From the NCBI GenBank assembly GCA_963798275.1, contig CAWCTB010000031.1, positions 1 to 64,000 of the forward strand: a stretch of DNA of 64,000 nt, read 5' to 3'. Position 1 is the first letter of the stretch; every line of letters begins with the position of its first letter. The translations under genes and the position numbers were made by a program. This DNA comes from CAWCTB01 sp963798275. Lineage in GTDB: Bacteria; Acidobacteriota; Terriglobia; Terriglobales; Acidobacteriaceae. Positions 1 to 7,378 of this stretch are shown piece by piece. The notes below the pieces were generated by a model. The model was not told where the DNA came from. It was given only the letters and a program-made list of their open reading frames with translations, and ran no database searches.

Positions 1-2
1 CC

Positions 3-731
3 GTCGACCGGCCGAAGGTGCTCAATGCGCTGAACATGGCCACCATGGAAGAGCTGCGGCAGGCATTCGCGTCGGTGAAAGATGACGCCGAGGTGCGCGT
101 CGTCATTCTTACAGGCGGGGGCGAGAAGGCCTTCGTCGCCGGCGCCGATATTGGCGAATTGTCGCAGCACTCGCCCGTCTCCGCCAAGGAGTACACCCAC
201 AAGGGCCAGGCCGTCCTGGACCTGATCGAGCACCTGGGCAAGCCGAGCATCGCCTGCATCAATGGATTTGCTCTGGGCGGAGGCTGCGAGCTGGCGATGG
301 CCTGCACCATGCGACTGGCGAGCGAGAATGCGAAGCTCGGCCAGCCCGAGGCGAAGCTTGGACTGATCCCGGGATACGGCGGCACGCAACGGCTGCCGCG
401 ACTGGTGGGCAAGGGAATCGCGATGCAACTGGTACTGACGGGCGAGATGATCACGGCGCAGGAGGCGCACCGCATTGGGCTGGTGAACGAAGTAGTTCCC
501 GCGGCCGAACTCGTGCCGCGCGCCGAGGCCCTCGCCGCCAAGATCATCGCCAATGCACCGCTGGCGATTCAGTACGCCATGGAGGCGGTGAACCACGGCC
601 TCGATCTGCCGCTGGCCGAGGGACTATATGTCGAGGCCACGCTGTTCGGCGTGTGCTGCGCCACCGAGGACAAGAACGAAGGCACGCGAGCGTTTCTGGA
701 GAAACGGGCGGCACAGTTCAAGGGGAAGTAG
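3..731 (+). CDS. Enoyl-CoA hydratase/isomerase (crotonase) family, 5' partial
   Basis: Crotonase-fold protein whose N-terminus lies left of the window. The reading frame is open from base 3 and starts with the typical V-D-R-P-K-V-L-N-A-L-N stretch. The oxyanion-hole region AFVAGADI is present. Both catalytic glutamates of the hydratases are kept: the Glu of GGGCEL and the Glu of GQPE lie exactly 20 residues apart, as in mitochondrial crotonase. PGYGGTQRLPRLVG follows. It probably hydrates trans-2-enoyl-CoA in fatty-acid or butyryl-CoA metabolism. The exact substrate cannot be read from the sequence. Only about 10-20 N-terminal residues seem to be missing. Confidence 0.93.
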   Translation, partial: VDRPKVLNALNMATMEELRQAFASVKDDAEVRVVILTGGGEKAFVAGADIGELSQHSPVSAKEYTHKGQAVLDLIEHLGKPSIACINGFALGGGCELAMACTMRLASENAKLGQPEAKLGLIPGYGGTQRLPRLVGKGIAMQLVLTGEMITAQEAHRIGLVNEVVPAAELVPRAEALAAKIIANAPLAIQYAMEAVNHGLDLPLAEGLYVEATLFGVCCATEDKNEGTRAFLEKRAAQFKGK

Positions 732-808
732 GCGAGTTGCCCCCTGAATTGTAGGTACCACCCTGTCGCCAACGGGAGGCGCAAGGTTCGGGGGCCCGGC
801 AAAGGCCG

Positions 809-1348
809 ATGGAAATGTCCTACGACGAAGACATCAAGGGGAGAATCCAGAACGCCGATCTCTGGCCAGATTTTGAGAGTCCCGAGTTCTTGGACACACT
901 GGACGAGGTAGCCGAGCAGTCCCTCGCGAAGAATACGATCGAGGGTGCTCTCGCTTCGGTCCTGATCTACCACCAGTTGTCTCAAGAGATGCTTCGGATC
1001 TTGTTGCAATCCGCGCAGTTCTTCATCCAGCTAGCCATCTTTCCGGCCGAGCTGACTTTCCCCGAACCCAAACGTCAGATGTTCGGTCAACTGCTTGAAG
1101 AGGTCAGAAGCACGACGTCGTTTCTGTACAAAAACGAGATCCTTGAACTTGCCGCTGCATTGAACAGACATCGCATTGAGCTCGTGCACAGACTTGCTTC
1201 TCGCCAAACACTAGACGATGCCGTTTCTCAAGCGACGGAGGTCAAGCAAATCTACGATCAACTATTTTCGAAGTTCGATGAAGCACGGGATGAATTTCGC
1301 GTCGTATTCAAGGACTTCAGGAAAGATGTGTTCAATGACGACCTGTAA
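809..1348 (+). CDS. Hypothetical helical protein, HEPN-like features
   Basis: A 179-residue acidic, almost wholly helical protein with no signal peptide or membrane segment; I do not recognise the family. The start at 809 has an AAAGG 4-8 bases upstream; a second in-frame ATG at 815 is possible. Residues near 118-125 read RHRIELVH, which contains an R-x4-H signature like that of HEPN ribonucleases, but this short motif may be chance. The gene has lower GC than its neighbours and sits next to a toxin-antitoxin pair, which suggests recent acquisition. Confidence 0.6.
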   Translation: MEMSYDEDIKGRIQNADLWPDFESPEFLDTLDEVAEQSLAKNTIEGALASVLIYHQLSQEMLRILLQSAQFFIQLAIFPAELTFPEPKRQMFGQLLEEVRSTTSFLYKNEILELAAALNRHRIELVHRLASRQTLDDAVSQATEVKQIYDQLFSKFDEARDEFRVVFKDFRKDVFNDDL

Positions 1349-1417
1349 ACTGGCCGGGTGGACGGGCCGCTCACCCCGCGCGCCTTCATTCTCTGAAAAA
1401 TCTTGAAGTGGGTGCCT

Positions 1418-1450
1418 CATCCCGCCTTTTCTTGGGCGGGGTGGGACTTT
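1418..1450 (+). terminator. Hairpin downstream of the hypothetical gene
   Basis: Arms CATCCCGCC (1418-1426) and GGCGGGGTG (1435-1443) pair over 9 bp with one G-U and an 8-base loop. They are followed by GGACTTTTCGTTT, a weak T-rich tract. The hairpin lies between the stop of the upstream gene and the end of the convergent antitoxin gene, so it may end transcription from the left. A related GC-rich string follows at 1480-1510, so it may instead be part of a dispersed repeat. Confidence 0.4.
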
Positions 1451-1519
1451 TCGTTTCTCCGACAACAAGACCCACCCGGGCAACGTCGGCCCGGATGGGG
1501 CACCCCCCGACTTTCCCTG

Positions 1520-1801
1520 CTACACCAGTTCGATGGTGACGCGGCGGCCTACGATAGCAGCTGCCCGTTGCAGGCTCGACAGCGTGATGTCGTCCTTGGC
1601 GTTGAGGAGCCGGTCAACCTGGGTGCGGCTTGTCTTCAGCAGCGTAGCCATTTTGTTCTTGGAGATTTTCTTCTTCTTCATGGCCTCGGCGAGCTGCCAG
1701 GCAACCACCTCCTTGACCGCCTGCGCCTGCGCCTCCTCAAAAATGCCCTCCTGCTTGAGGAAGTCATCAATGCCGGAACCCATATGCTTCTTGCTCATCA
1801 C
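1520..1801 (-). CDS. HigA-type XRE-family antitoxin
   Basis: A 93-residue DNA-binding protein. Its C-terminal half (about residues 42-90) is a Cro/C1-type helix-turn-helix: SKNKMATLL is the first helix and TSRTQVDRLLN the recognition helix, followed by the usual SLQRAAAIVGRRV segment. Its start overlaps the toxin stop by 4 bases (ATGA), so the two are translationally coupled. Toxin first and antitoxin second is the order of higBA modules. The protein is expected to neutralise the toxin and repress the operon at the palindrome at 2179-2207. Confidence 0.85.
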   Translation of the reverse strand: MMSKKHMGSGIDDFLKQEGIFEEAQAQAVKEVVAWQLAEAMKKKKISKNKMATLLKTSRTQVDRLLNAKDDITLSSLQRAAAIVGRRVTIELV

Positions 1802-2172
1802 TTCTCCTCCTTGCTCTTCGAGGCCAACTCGTGCCGGCGCTTTCGCGCCGTTGCCAAATCCTCATCCGGCGTGGCCCGGGTCTTCTTGATGAATCCGTGC
1901 AATGCGACCAGATGTTGGTGGTAAAGGCAGAGCAACACGCGAGCTGTACGTTTCGTCGGCAGGTCCGTCCGGACTTCCCACAGTCCGCTTCCCATTGGGC
2001 GGCACAGCGGCATCCCCACCGGCCAGCGCCACTGCGCTCGCAGCAGGTCCTTTCCGATCGCCTGCCGCTCCGCTTCCGCCAGCCCTTTCAGCCACTCTCG
2101 CACCGGTTCGCTGCCCGTCGCCGTGCGATAAAACACTAGAGGGATTTTTCGCGGCTGCGGATCGTCCGCCAT
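1798..2172 (-). CDS. HigB/RelE-superfamily toxin (phage Gp49-like)
   Basis: A 124-residue basic protein of the Gp49/HigB family, expected to be a ribosome-dependent mRNA endonuclease. The family pattern is visible: FYRT near the N-terminus, VREWLKGL, then GSGLWEVRTDLP and the core beta strands RVLLCLYH and VALHGFIKKT, followed by a basic helix (ATARKRRHEL). Length is normal for the family and the gene is intact. It is the first gene of the module, and its start codon lies 6 bases from the operator palindrome. Confidence 0.87.
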   Translation of the reverse strand: MADDPQPRKIPLVFYRTATGSEPVREWLKGLAEAERQAIGKDLLRAQWRWPVGMPLCRPMGSGLWEVRTDLPTKRTARVLLCLYHQHLVALHGFIKKTRATPDEDLATARKRRHELASKSKEEK

Positions 2173-2178
2173 GCTGCA

Positions 2179-2207
2179 CCTTATTTAGTACAATGTACCA
2201 TATAAGG
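2179..2207. promoter_or_regulatory. Probable HigA operator palindrome
   Basis: Inverted repeat with 13-base arms, CCTTATTTAGTAC (2179-2191) and GTACCATATAAGG (2195-2207), separated by AAT; 11 of 13 positions pair. It lies directly upstream of the toxin start codon at 2172. Its AT-rich content contrasts with the surroundings and would overlap the promoter region of the minus-strand module. Placement fits autoregulation by the antitoxin; binding is inferred. Confidence 0.7.
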
Positions 2208-2289
2208 CGCATGTGGGGGTGGGCACCCCCGTCCCTCGGTTCCACCGGCACGGATGCAATCGCGTGTTCCCTAATACAATTGAAAATTC

Positions 2290-3151
2290 ATGATTCGCAC
2301 CATCATTGTTTCGCGAGTGCTGGGACGGACGCAGGAGGAAATACAGCCTGCGCTGGAGCTGTTTCGCGCCCTGGGGGCGACGCCCGGCCATGAGTGGCAC
2401 GAGGGCGGGGCCCATGGATTTCAACTGGAAGCTCCGAGCGGCGCGGTGGAGGTGATGGCCGCCGCGAGTGCACCAGACGCCGACGTGACCCTGGAAGTTT
2501 CGGATGCCGATACCGCGTGGGAGATCGCGAAAAAGCGCGGCGCGAAGATTCTCCGCGAGATTGGCGACACCGCCTACGGTGCACGTTTGTTTGCGGTGGA
2601 AGTTGGCGGGCTGCGGGTGGCGGTTCTCACTTATTCGAACACCAGAAGCAAAGCCAGCGGAATCGAAGGCTCACTGCAGGCCGAGGGCAAACGCTTCGCC
2701 ATCGTGGTGGCCCGTTTCAATTCGTTTATCAGCGAGCGGCTGCTCGATGGCGCGCTGCTGGCGCTGCGGCAAAGCGGAGCGAGTCCCTGACGACATCAAC
2801 GTCGTGCACGTGCCAGGCTCGTTTGAAATTCCCTCGGCTGCACGTCAATTGGCGGAAACCAAGCGGTACAGCGCCATCATCTGCCTGGGCTGCCTGTTAC
2901 GCGGAGACACCTTGCACTATGAAGTCATCGCCAATGAAGTGACGCGCGGTATCGGCCAGTCGGCGCAAGAGACCGGTGTGCCGCACGCTTTCGGCGTGCT
3001 TACCTGCGACACGCTGGAACAAGCGATTGATCGCGCCGGGCTGAAAGCCGGCAACAAGGGATATGAGGCGGGGCTGGCGGCGGTGGAGATGGCGTCGCTG
3101 CGCGAGCAAGTCGCCATGCAAAGCCCGAGTGCGGGAGACGGCCGCCGATGA
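2290..3151 (+). CDS. ribH: VOC-like domain fused to lumazine synthase RibH, +1 frame change
   Basis: Lumazine synthase condenses 5-amino-6-ribitylaminouracil with a C4 phosphate in riboflavin synthesis. The first 117 or so residues look like one VOC/glyoxalase module (LEVSDADTAWEIAKKRGAK and a closing DTAYGARLFAVEVGG). RibH follows from about residue 125: GSLQAEG, VARFN, VPGSFEIP, GDTLHYEVIANEV, and RAGLKAGNKG. The frame ends at CCC-TGA-C (2785-2791) after Q-S-G-A-S-P. The +1 frame resumes with D-D-I-N-V-V and aligns with RibH without gap or excess, giving about 286 residues in total. There is no obvious separate start for the RibH part. The break is either a programmed shift or a one-base C insertion. 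The stop overlaps the nusB start (ATGA). Confidence 0.85.
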
Positions 3152-3582
3152 CCAAGTCCGGGACCCGCAGGAAGTCGCGCGAGCTTGCCCTGCAGATGTT
3201 GTTTCAACTCGACATGGGGCGGCAGACCCCTGATCATGTGCGCAAGACGTTCTGGAGCGAAAGGAAAGACCTGGACGAAAAGGTCCGGGGCTTTGCCGAC
3301 GAGCTGTTCCTGATTGCGACCGCGCGCGAAGAAGAGATCGGGCAACTGATCGAGCGCAATGCCGAGCATTGGCGGATGGAGCGCATGGCGGCTGTCGATC
3401 GCAACGTGTTGCGGACCGGGGTGGCTGAGTTCCTGGGATTTCCCGATACGCCCCGTCCGGTCATCATCAACGAAGCGCTGGAGATCGCGCGCCGCTTCTC
3501 CACCCCGGAGTCAGTGCAGTTCATTAATGGCGTTCTCGATAGCGTGGCGCGCGAGTTGGGGGAGACTGCCAAGACGAAGTAG
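3148..3582 (+). CDS. nusB: Transcription antitermination factor NusB
   Basis: A 144-residue all-helical RNA-binding protein that joins NusE (S10) at boxA in rRNA antitermination. The family signatures are present: RRKSRELALQMLFQLD at the N-terminus, then VDRNVLRTGVAEFL, PVIINEALEIARRFS and the closing FINGVLDSVARE. Length is normal. Its ATG overlaps the ribH stop by 4 bases; the ribH-nusB pairing is common in many bacteria and supports the RibH assignment despite the frame break upstream. Confidence 0.97.
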   Translation: MTKSGTRRKSRELALQMLFQLDMGRQTPDHVRKTFWSERKDLDEKVRGFADELFLIATAREEEIGQLIERNAEHWRMERMAAVDRNVLRTGVAEFLGFPDTPRPVIINEALEIARRFSTPESVQFINGVLDSVARELGETAKTK

Positions 3583-3896
3583 CGCGGATCCAACGAGGGC
3601 GCAGGCACGAAAAAGCCCTCCCTTGTATCTGGGCCATTGGGATGGGACTCATATTTCGCCGCGGACATTTTCGTCCATCGCGTAGGTCTCGCAGGCGGTG
3701 GCAAGCTCATATCCGGCGCAACGCCAATTTCTTAAGCCTGAGGCAGGCCGAGAGCCAACCACTCTTCGCTGATGGCACGTAAAGGCCATTCCCAACCGGA
3801 GAGAATTGTGACAAACTCCGCGCCCACATCGACCGTCACCATGATCATGGTCATCATTCGGCATGTAGACAAGGCCAGTTGGGACTGAATCTTGAA
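3583..3896. other. Intergenic region after nusB
   Basis: No gene is supported here. GAGGGC (3595-3600) and GCCCTC (3615-3620) can pair around a 14-base loop just after nusB, but no T-run follows, so it is a weak terminator candidate. A perfect 14-base palindrome, ACCATGATCATGGT, lies at 3838-3851, some 45-60 bases upstream of the next gene; it may be a regulatory site or chance. Confidence 0.4.
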
Positions 3897-5780
3897 GTGA
3901 AACAACTCTGCACTGGAGAAACACCGTTGCGCAGAAGAACTGGTACCGTTTGTCTGCTGGGTCTGGCGCTTAGCTGCTCAGTACTCAAAGCAGAGGTCAA
4001 AACGGTCACTACGACAACGGTTACAGGATCGGCCGCTGCACCGAGTTCCTACCTTTTGGAAATCTGTGCGTTGGAATCCACGGCTGACCCCAGTCGCCGC
4101 AGCCTATCGTGTACAGGACAAGTCAGGGTGACTATTCCGGTGCATGCGTACAAAGCGCCGGACTCCCCTGCGGACGACGAGTCGAAACCGCAGGACAAGA
4201 CTTGTGGCGGCCTGCTGCCACCCTCTCCCGAAGAAAAAAAACCGCCGGGAAAAAAGCAGCCTGCGCCGGCCAAGATTGATTTCTCGTTTATCGTCCAACT
4301 TCTCGGCAATCCAACTCCATACAGTGTCACAGCCCAAGGCGATCACCTTCTCATCTACAGTTCGAAGCCGCAGGGCAACGTCGCAGTTCTCAGAACGCTA
4401 CTGAACCGTACGGCAGAGGTCATCGGCCAGATTAAACCCGAGTCGTCGCCAAAACCTTTCGCGGTGGAACTCACCATACCTCACGCGGCAGCGCTCGGGG
4501 ATCTGGCGAGCAAATTGCAAAATTCGAACGTTTCGAAGTTGCAGGTCGTCAACATCGGTAGTGGCAGGGTCCGGGTAACCGAAGTTTCGGGCGCGCAAGA
4601 CTGCGCGACGTGGGTGCCATTCCTGCGCAGTGTTCGCAGGTTGGCCTGGCAGATTAGCCCGGAATCTCCGGTGGAGAAGCTTTACTACCTTACCGTCACG
4701 GATGTGAAAGCGGTTGTTGGCGATGGGGGTGGTTCGGCGTCTGCTTCGCCGGCGGCGTCAGGAACGGCGTCAGCGGACAAGTCAACGCCAGCCGATTCGG
4801 GCGCGGCGAGCAAGAGCGCACCAAGCTCGACTGCTGGCAGTCCTGGCGGAACTGGGTCCCAGGGAGCCAGTGCGGGTGCGGCTTCGACCGCGGCAGGTGC
4901 AGGCACGTTGACCATATCCCAGGCCGCAGGAACAACTACTGTCACCACCACCCCAGGCTCATCGGCTTCGTCGGGCGCTGCGGGAGGAGCTGGCGGAGGC
5001 GCAGCGAAGGGGACAGATGCGTCCAGTTCGAGCGCGGCTCCGGCGGCGAAGGGTTCCGATGCGGCGGCAGCCTCCGGAGGTGGCGCCAAAGCCGCTGTCT
5101 CGACCGTGGCCAACGACTTGCTCGTGTTCTCGGACCCCACTCCTGGCGACGACGGCGTCATCACCGAGAAGAAAAGGATCCTGGCCGCTCTCGACCTGCC
5201 GCGTCCGGAGATGCTGATCAATGCGTGGGTCATGCAGAATTCGACGACCGATGCCCACACTTTCGGAGAGGTCAGCCGCATTGTTCGCCGCAGCGTCCAC
5301 GAACACAACGAAGGCATTGACAAGTCGATTTTTGCCGGCTGGAGCTACCTGAAAAACCAGATGGGGCAGAAAGGTTACTTCAACGAGGACTTCTACAACT
5401 ATATAACGCAAAAGGTCATCTTTGACGCTGGCGCGATGGTATCGCCGGCGCCGCCCGCAGATGGACAGTATGGCGAGCAATCATCAGCCTACCAATCTTT
5501 CTTGAACTCGCAGGGAAATAGTGCTCGGGGTAACCGGCTCGATGGTGCAGGCGAGGGCAATCGGTTGAAGTATGCGGGCGCTTGCAGCTTTAACCGGTAC
5601 TGCCTCGGATACACTACACTCTTTCAACCACTGCAGCCCCGGTTGACTAACCTCCTTCTGGCGTTAATGGCAGCAGATGAACCCATCACGCCAGGTGAAT
5701 TGCTCAGTAGACTGCATAGAACGCGAGAGCGATCTACCACTCGCAGCTCCTCCTCAACTCAAGGATCAGGTCAGCGATGA
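3897..5780 (+). CDS. Exported secretin-like protein, N-terminal part
   Basis: About 627 residues if it starts at GTG 3897 (a TTG at 3879 is possible). A signal peptide is visible: basic RRR, a hydrophobic core VCLLGLALS, and possible cleavage after SVLKA. A short N-type ring-like segment (about 210-275) is followed by a long Ala/Ser/Gly linker (about 280-410). ILAALDLPRPEMLINAWVM then resembles the pre-secretin segment of GspD/PilQ proteins, where (I/V)xxLDxPRxxVLIxA is typical. From about 5700 the frame turns into Ser-rich low-complexity sequence, while the +1 frame carries normal-looking sequence (next entry). The two are best read as one protein of about 1,120 residues with a frame break. 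Confidence 0.6.
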   Translation: MKQLCTGETPLRRRTGTVCLLGLALSCSVLKAEVKTVTTTTVTGSAAAPSSYLLEICALESTADPSRRSLSCTGQVRVTIPVHAYKAPDSPADDESKPQDKTCGGLLPPSPEEKKPPGKKQPAPAKIDFSFIVQLLGNPTPYSVTAQGDHLLIYSSKPQGNVAVLRTLLNRTAEVIGQIKPESSPKPFAVELTIPHAAALGDLASKLQNSNVSKLQVVNIGSGRVRVTEVSGAQDCATWVPFLRSVRRLAWQISPESPVEKLYYLTVTDVKAVVGDGGGSASASPAASGTASADKSTPADSGAASKSAPSSTAGSPGGTGSQGASAGAASTAAGAGTLTISQAAGTTTVTTTPGSSASSGAAGGAGGGAAKGTDASSSSAAPAAKGSDAAAASGGGAKAAVSTVANDLLVFSDPTPGDDGVITEKKRILAALDLPRPEMLINAWVMQNSTTDAHTFGEVSRIVRRSVHEHNEGIDKSIFAGWSYLKNQMGQKGYFNEDFYNYITQKVIFDAGAMVSPAPPADGQYGEQSSAYQSFLNSQGNSARGNRLDGAGEGNRLKYAGACSFNRYCLGYTTLFQPLQPRLTNLLLALMAADEPITPGELLSRLHRTRERSTTRSSSSTQGSGQR

Positions 5781-7254
5781 GCGCGAGGACTTAGAGAAAA
5801 TAGCGGGAAAACTTAACCTCAGCCTCGAACTTCCTCCAGCGGCGGTTCACACGCCCGAGTGGCTGAGTTGCGAACAACGTGACCAGTTGGGAATACTTCT
5901 GGGAATGAACTCGCCAGAAGGATATCCGGTGCGTTCCCCCAAACTTTTCCTGGAGTGTTTCCGGCAAGCTGCCACGGCTTTGTTGAACCCCGGACAGGCT
6001 CCGCCATCGACGCTCGGCCTCGCCAGGGCTGCGATTGCCGATTTTCTCTTCAACTACAAGATGAGTTTGCAGTATCCCCATGAATTTGTGCCGTACGATC
6101 TGACGCAAAGCGCGGACCAGTTCAACTCTGCTATGGCGCCATTTATCGCGGCATTCAATCGTGATGTGGCAGCCTACCAGGGGCTGTTACGCGCTCGGAT
6201 CAATGTGGAAATCGACCGCTTGAACGGCGGTCTGTCGTTGAAGCGAATGTTCGGCTTCGACAAGCCTACGTTCCTGAACGATGGAATTGTTACGGTAAAT
6301 ACGGTTTCCGGTAACGAAGCGATCGTAAACACAACGACGCAGAGTTACATCGATGTGAGCAGCGCGCCGAGTCTTTCGTCGCTGCTCAGCGCAGTGACTG
6401 GCGAGACCGCCGACAAAGGAAATGTTGGGAGTTCCCACCTCACCAAGCCTTCGCCCGGCGTGCTGAGCAACCTCAGCTTCAACCAGGCGCAAGTGCTGAT
6501 GGGAGCATTGTCGGCCTATCAGTCCAGCAAAGCCCAGATCGGCCGCCAGTTGAACGTAGATGTCATACCCCGCAGCCTGGTGGGAGCTTCAACCGCGGAG
6601 TTGCAGGTTACCTTGAAGGCCGACGACTCCGCTTCTCCTCCGGTGTACTCCAGCGGGGGAATGAAGGGCGCTGATCCCGAAGTCTCGAGGTTCGCTACCA
6701 ACGACGTGACCACCCATGTTCGCGTGGAGTCCATCAAGCTGTTTGAGGTATCTTCCTTTACCGCAGTTCTGCAGAACGGCCGTCCGCGGCTGCCCCTGCT
6801 GCCCCCGTTCGTCGAATTACCATACATAGGGACCTTGGTTGGAGTACCTCTGCCAGCGGCGAAGCAGTATCACAGCAGCACCGCGGTGCTTAGTGCGATC
6901 GTAGTTCCGACAGCGACCGACCTGGCATATGGCATACGATTTGTGGGAGATCGCATTGTCGATGAGGGGCCTGACGACTGCTATTGGCCACCTCCCGATA
7001 CCTCACCGGCCACAGTACCTGACATCTCCGACAAGCGACCAACACCGTGCAGGCTGCGGCATGCCTTGTCCCTTTCCGACCTGGGAGGGCAGCCGGTTCG
7101 CGAGTTCCATCGCATGATGCTCCAGTGCCTGGCGACGGACATGAAAAGTTCTGTCCCCAACGGGTACGGCTATCGCAACAGCGAGAGCGAAATCTGCAAA
7201 AACCTAACCTATGTAGACGTATTTCGCGAGTGGTCGCCATCCGACACCCCCTAA
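5677..7254 (+). CDS. Secretin-like protein, C-terminal part in +1 frame
   Basis: Continuation of the upstream protein in the +1 frame, or a separate 525-residue protein that overlaps it by about 100 bases. It has no signal peptide and its first 12 or so residues look non-coding, which favours a frame break around 5700-5720. The segment KLFEVSSFTAV, followed by RPRLPLLPPFVELPYIGTLVG, resembles the secretin-domain end, where a strand is followed by a P-L-L-x-x-I-P-x-I-G motif. No pilus or type II secretion genes lie nearby. Function is uncertain; outer-membrane pore formation is only an inference from weak similarity. Confidence 0.5.
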   Translation: MNPSRQVNCSVDCIERESDLPLAAPPQLKDQVSDEREDLEKIAGKLNLSLELPPAAVHTPEWLSCEQRDQLGILLGMNSPEGYPVRSPKLFLECFRQAATALLNPGQAPPSTLGLARAAIADFLFNYKMSLQYPHEFVPYDLTQSADQFNSAMAPFIAAFNRDVAAYQGLLRARINVEIDRLNGGLSLKRMFGFDKPTFLNDGIVTVNTVSGNEAIVNTTTQSYIDVSSAPSLSSLLSAVTGETADKGNVGSSHLTKPSPGVLSNLSFNQAQVLMGALSAYQSSKAQIGRQLNVDVIPRSLVGASTAELQVTLKADDSASPPVYSSGGMKGADPEVSRFATNDVTTHVRVESIKLFEVSSFTAVLQNGRPRLPLLPPFVELPYIGTLVGVPLPAAKQYHSSTAVLSAIVVPTATDLAYGIRFVGDRIVDEGPDDCYWPPPDTSPATVPDISDKRPTPCRLRHALSLSDLGGQPVREFHRMMLQCLATDMKSSVPNGYGYRNSESEICKNLTYVDVFREWSPSDTP

Positions 7255-7378
7255 CCGGTGCTACTGTCGCACATCGAGGAGAAGGCCGATAACAACTTCG
7301 CTGTACGGGCCAAGAGAGGCGATGTAGTGGTGCGACCGCCGTGTAGAAAACCCGCCACTTGCACTCCGGCCCTCTTAG
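7255..7378. other. Convergent intergenic gap
   Basis: Short gap between the convergent secretin-like and lipoprotein genes. No gene and no clear terminator hairpin are seen in it. Confidence 0.4.

Noticed and set aside
5677..5780. A CCC-type shift site explaining the secretin-like break
   Set aside because: The only CCC in the window of possible shift (5682-5684) is not next to a stop, and shifting there gives Cys-rich sequence unlike the rest; the break more likely lies after LLSRLH.
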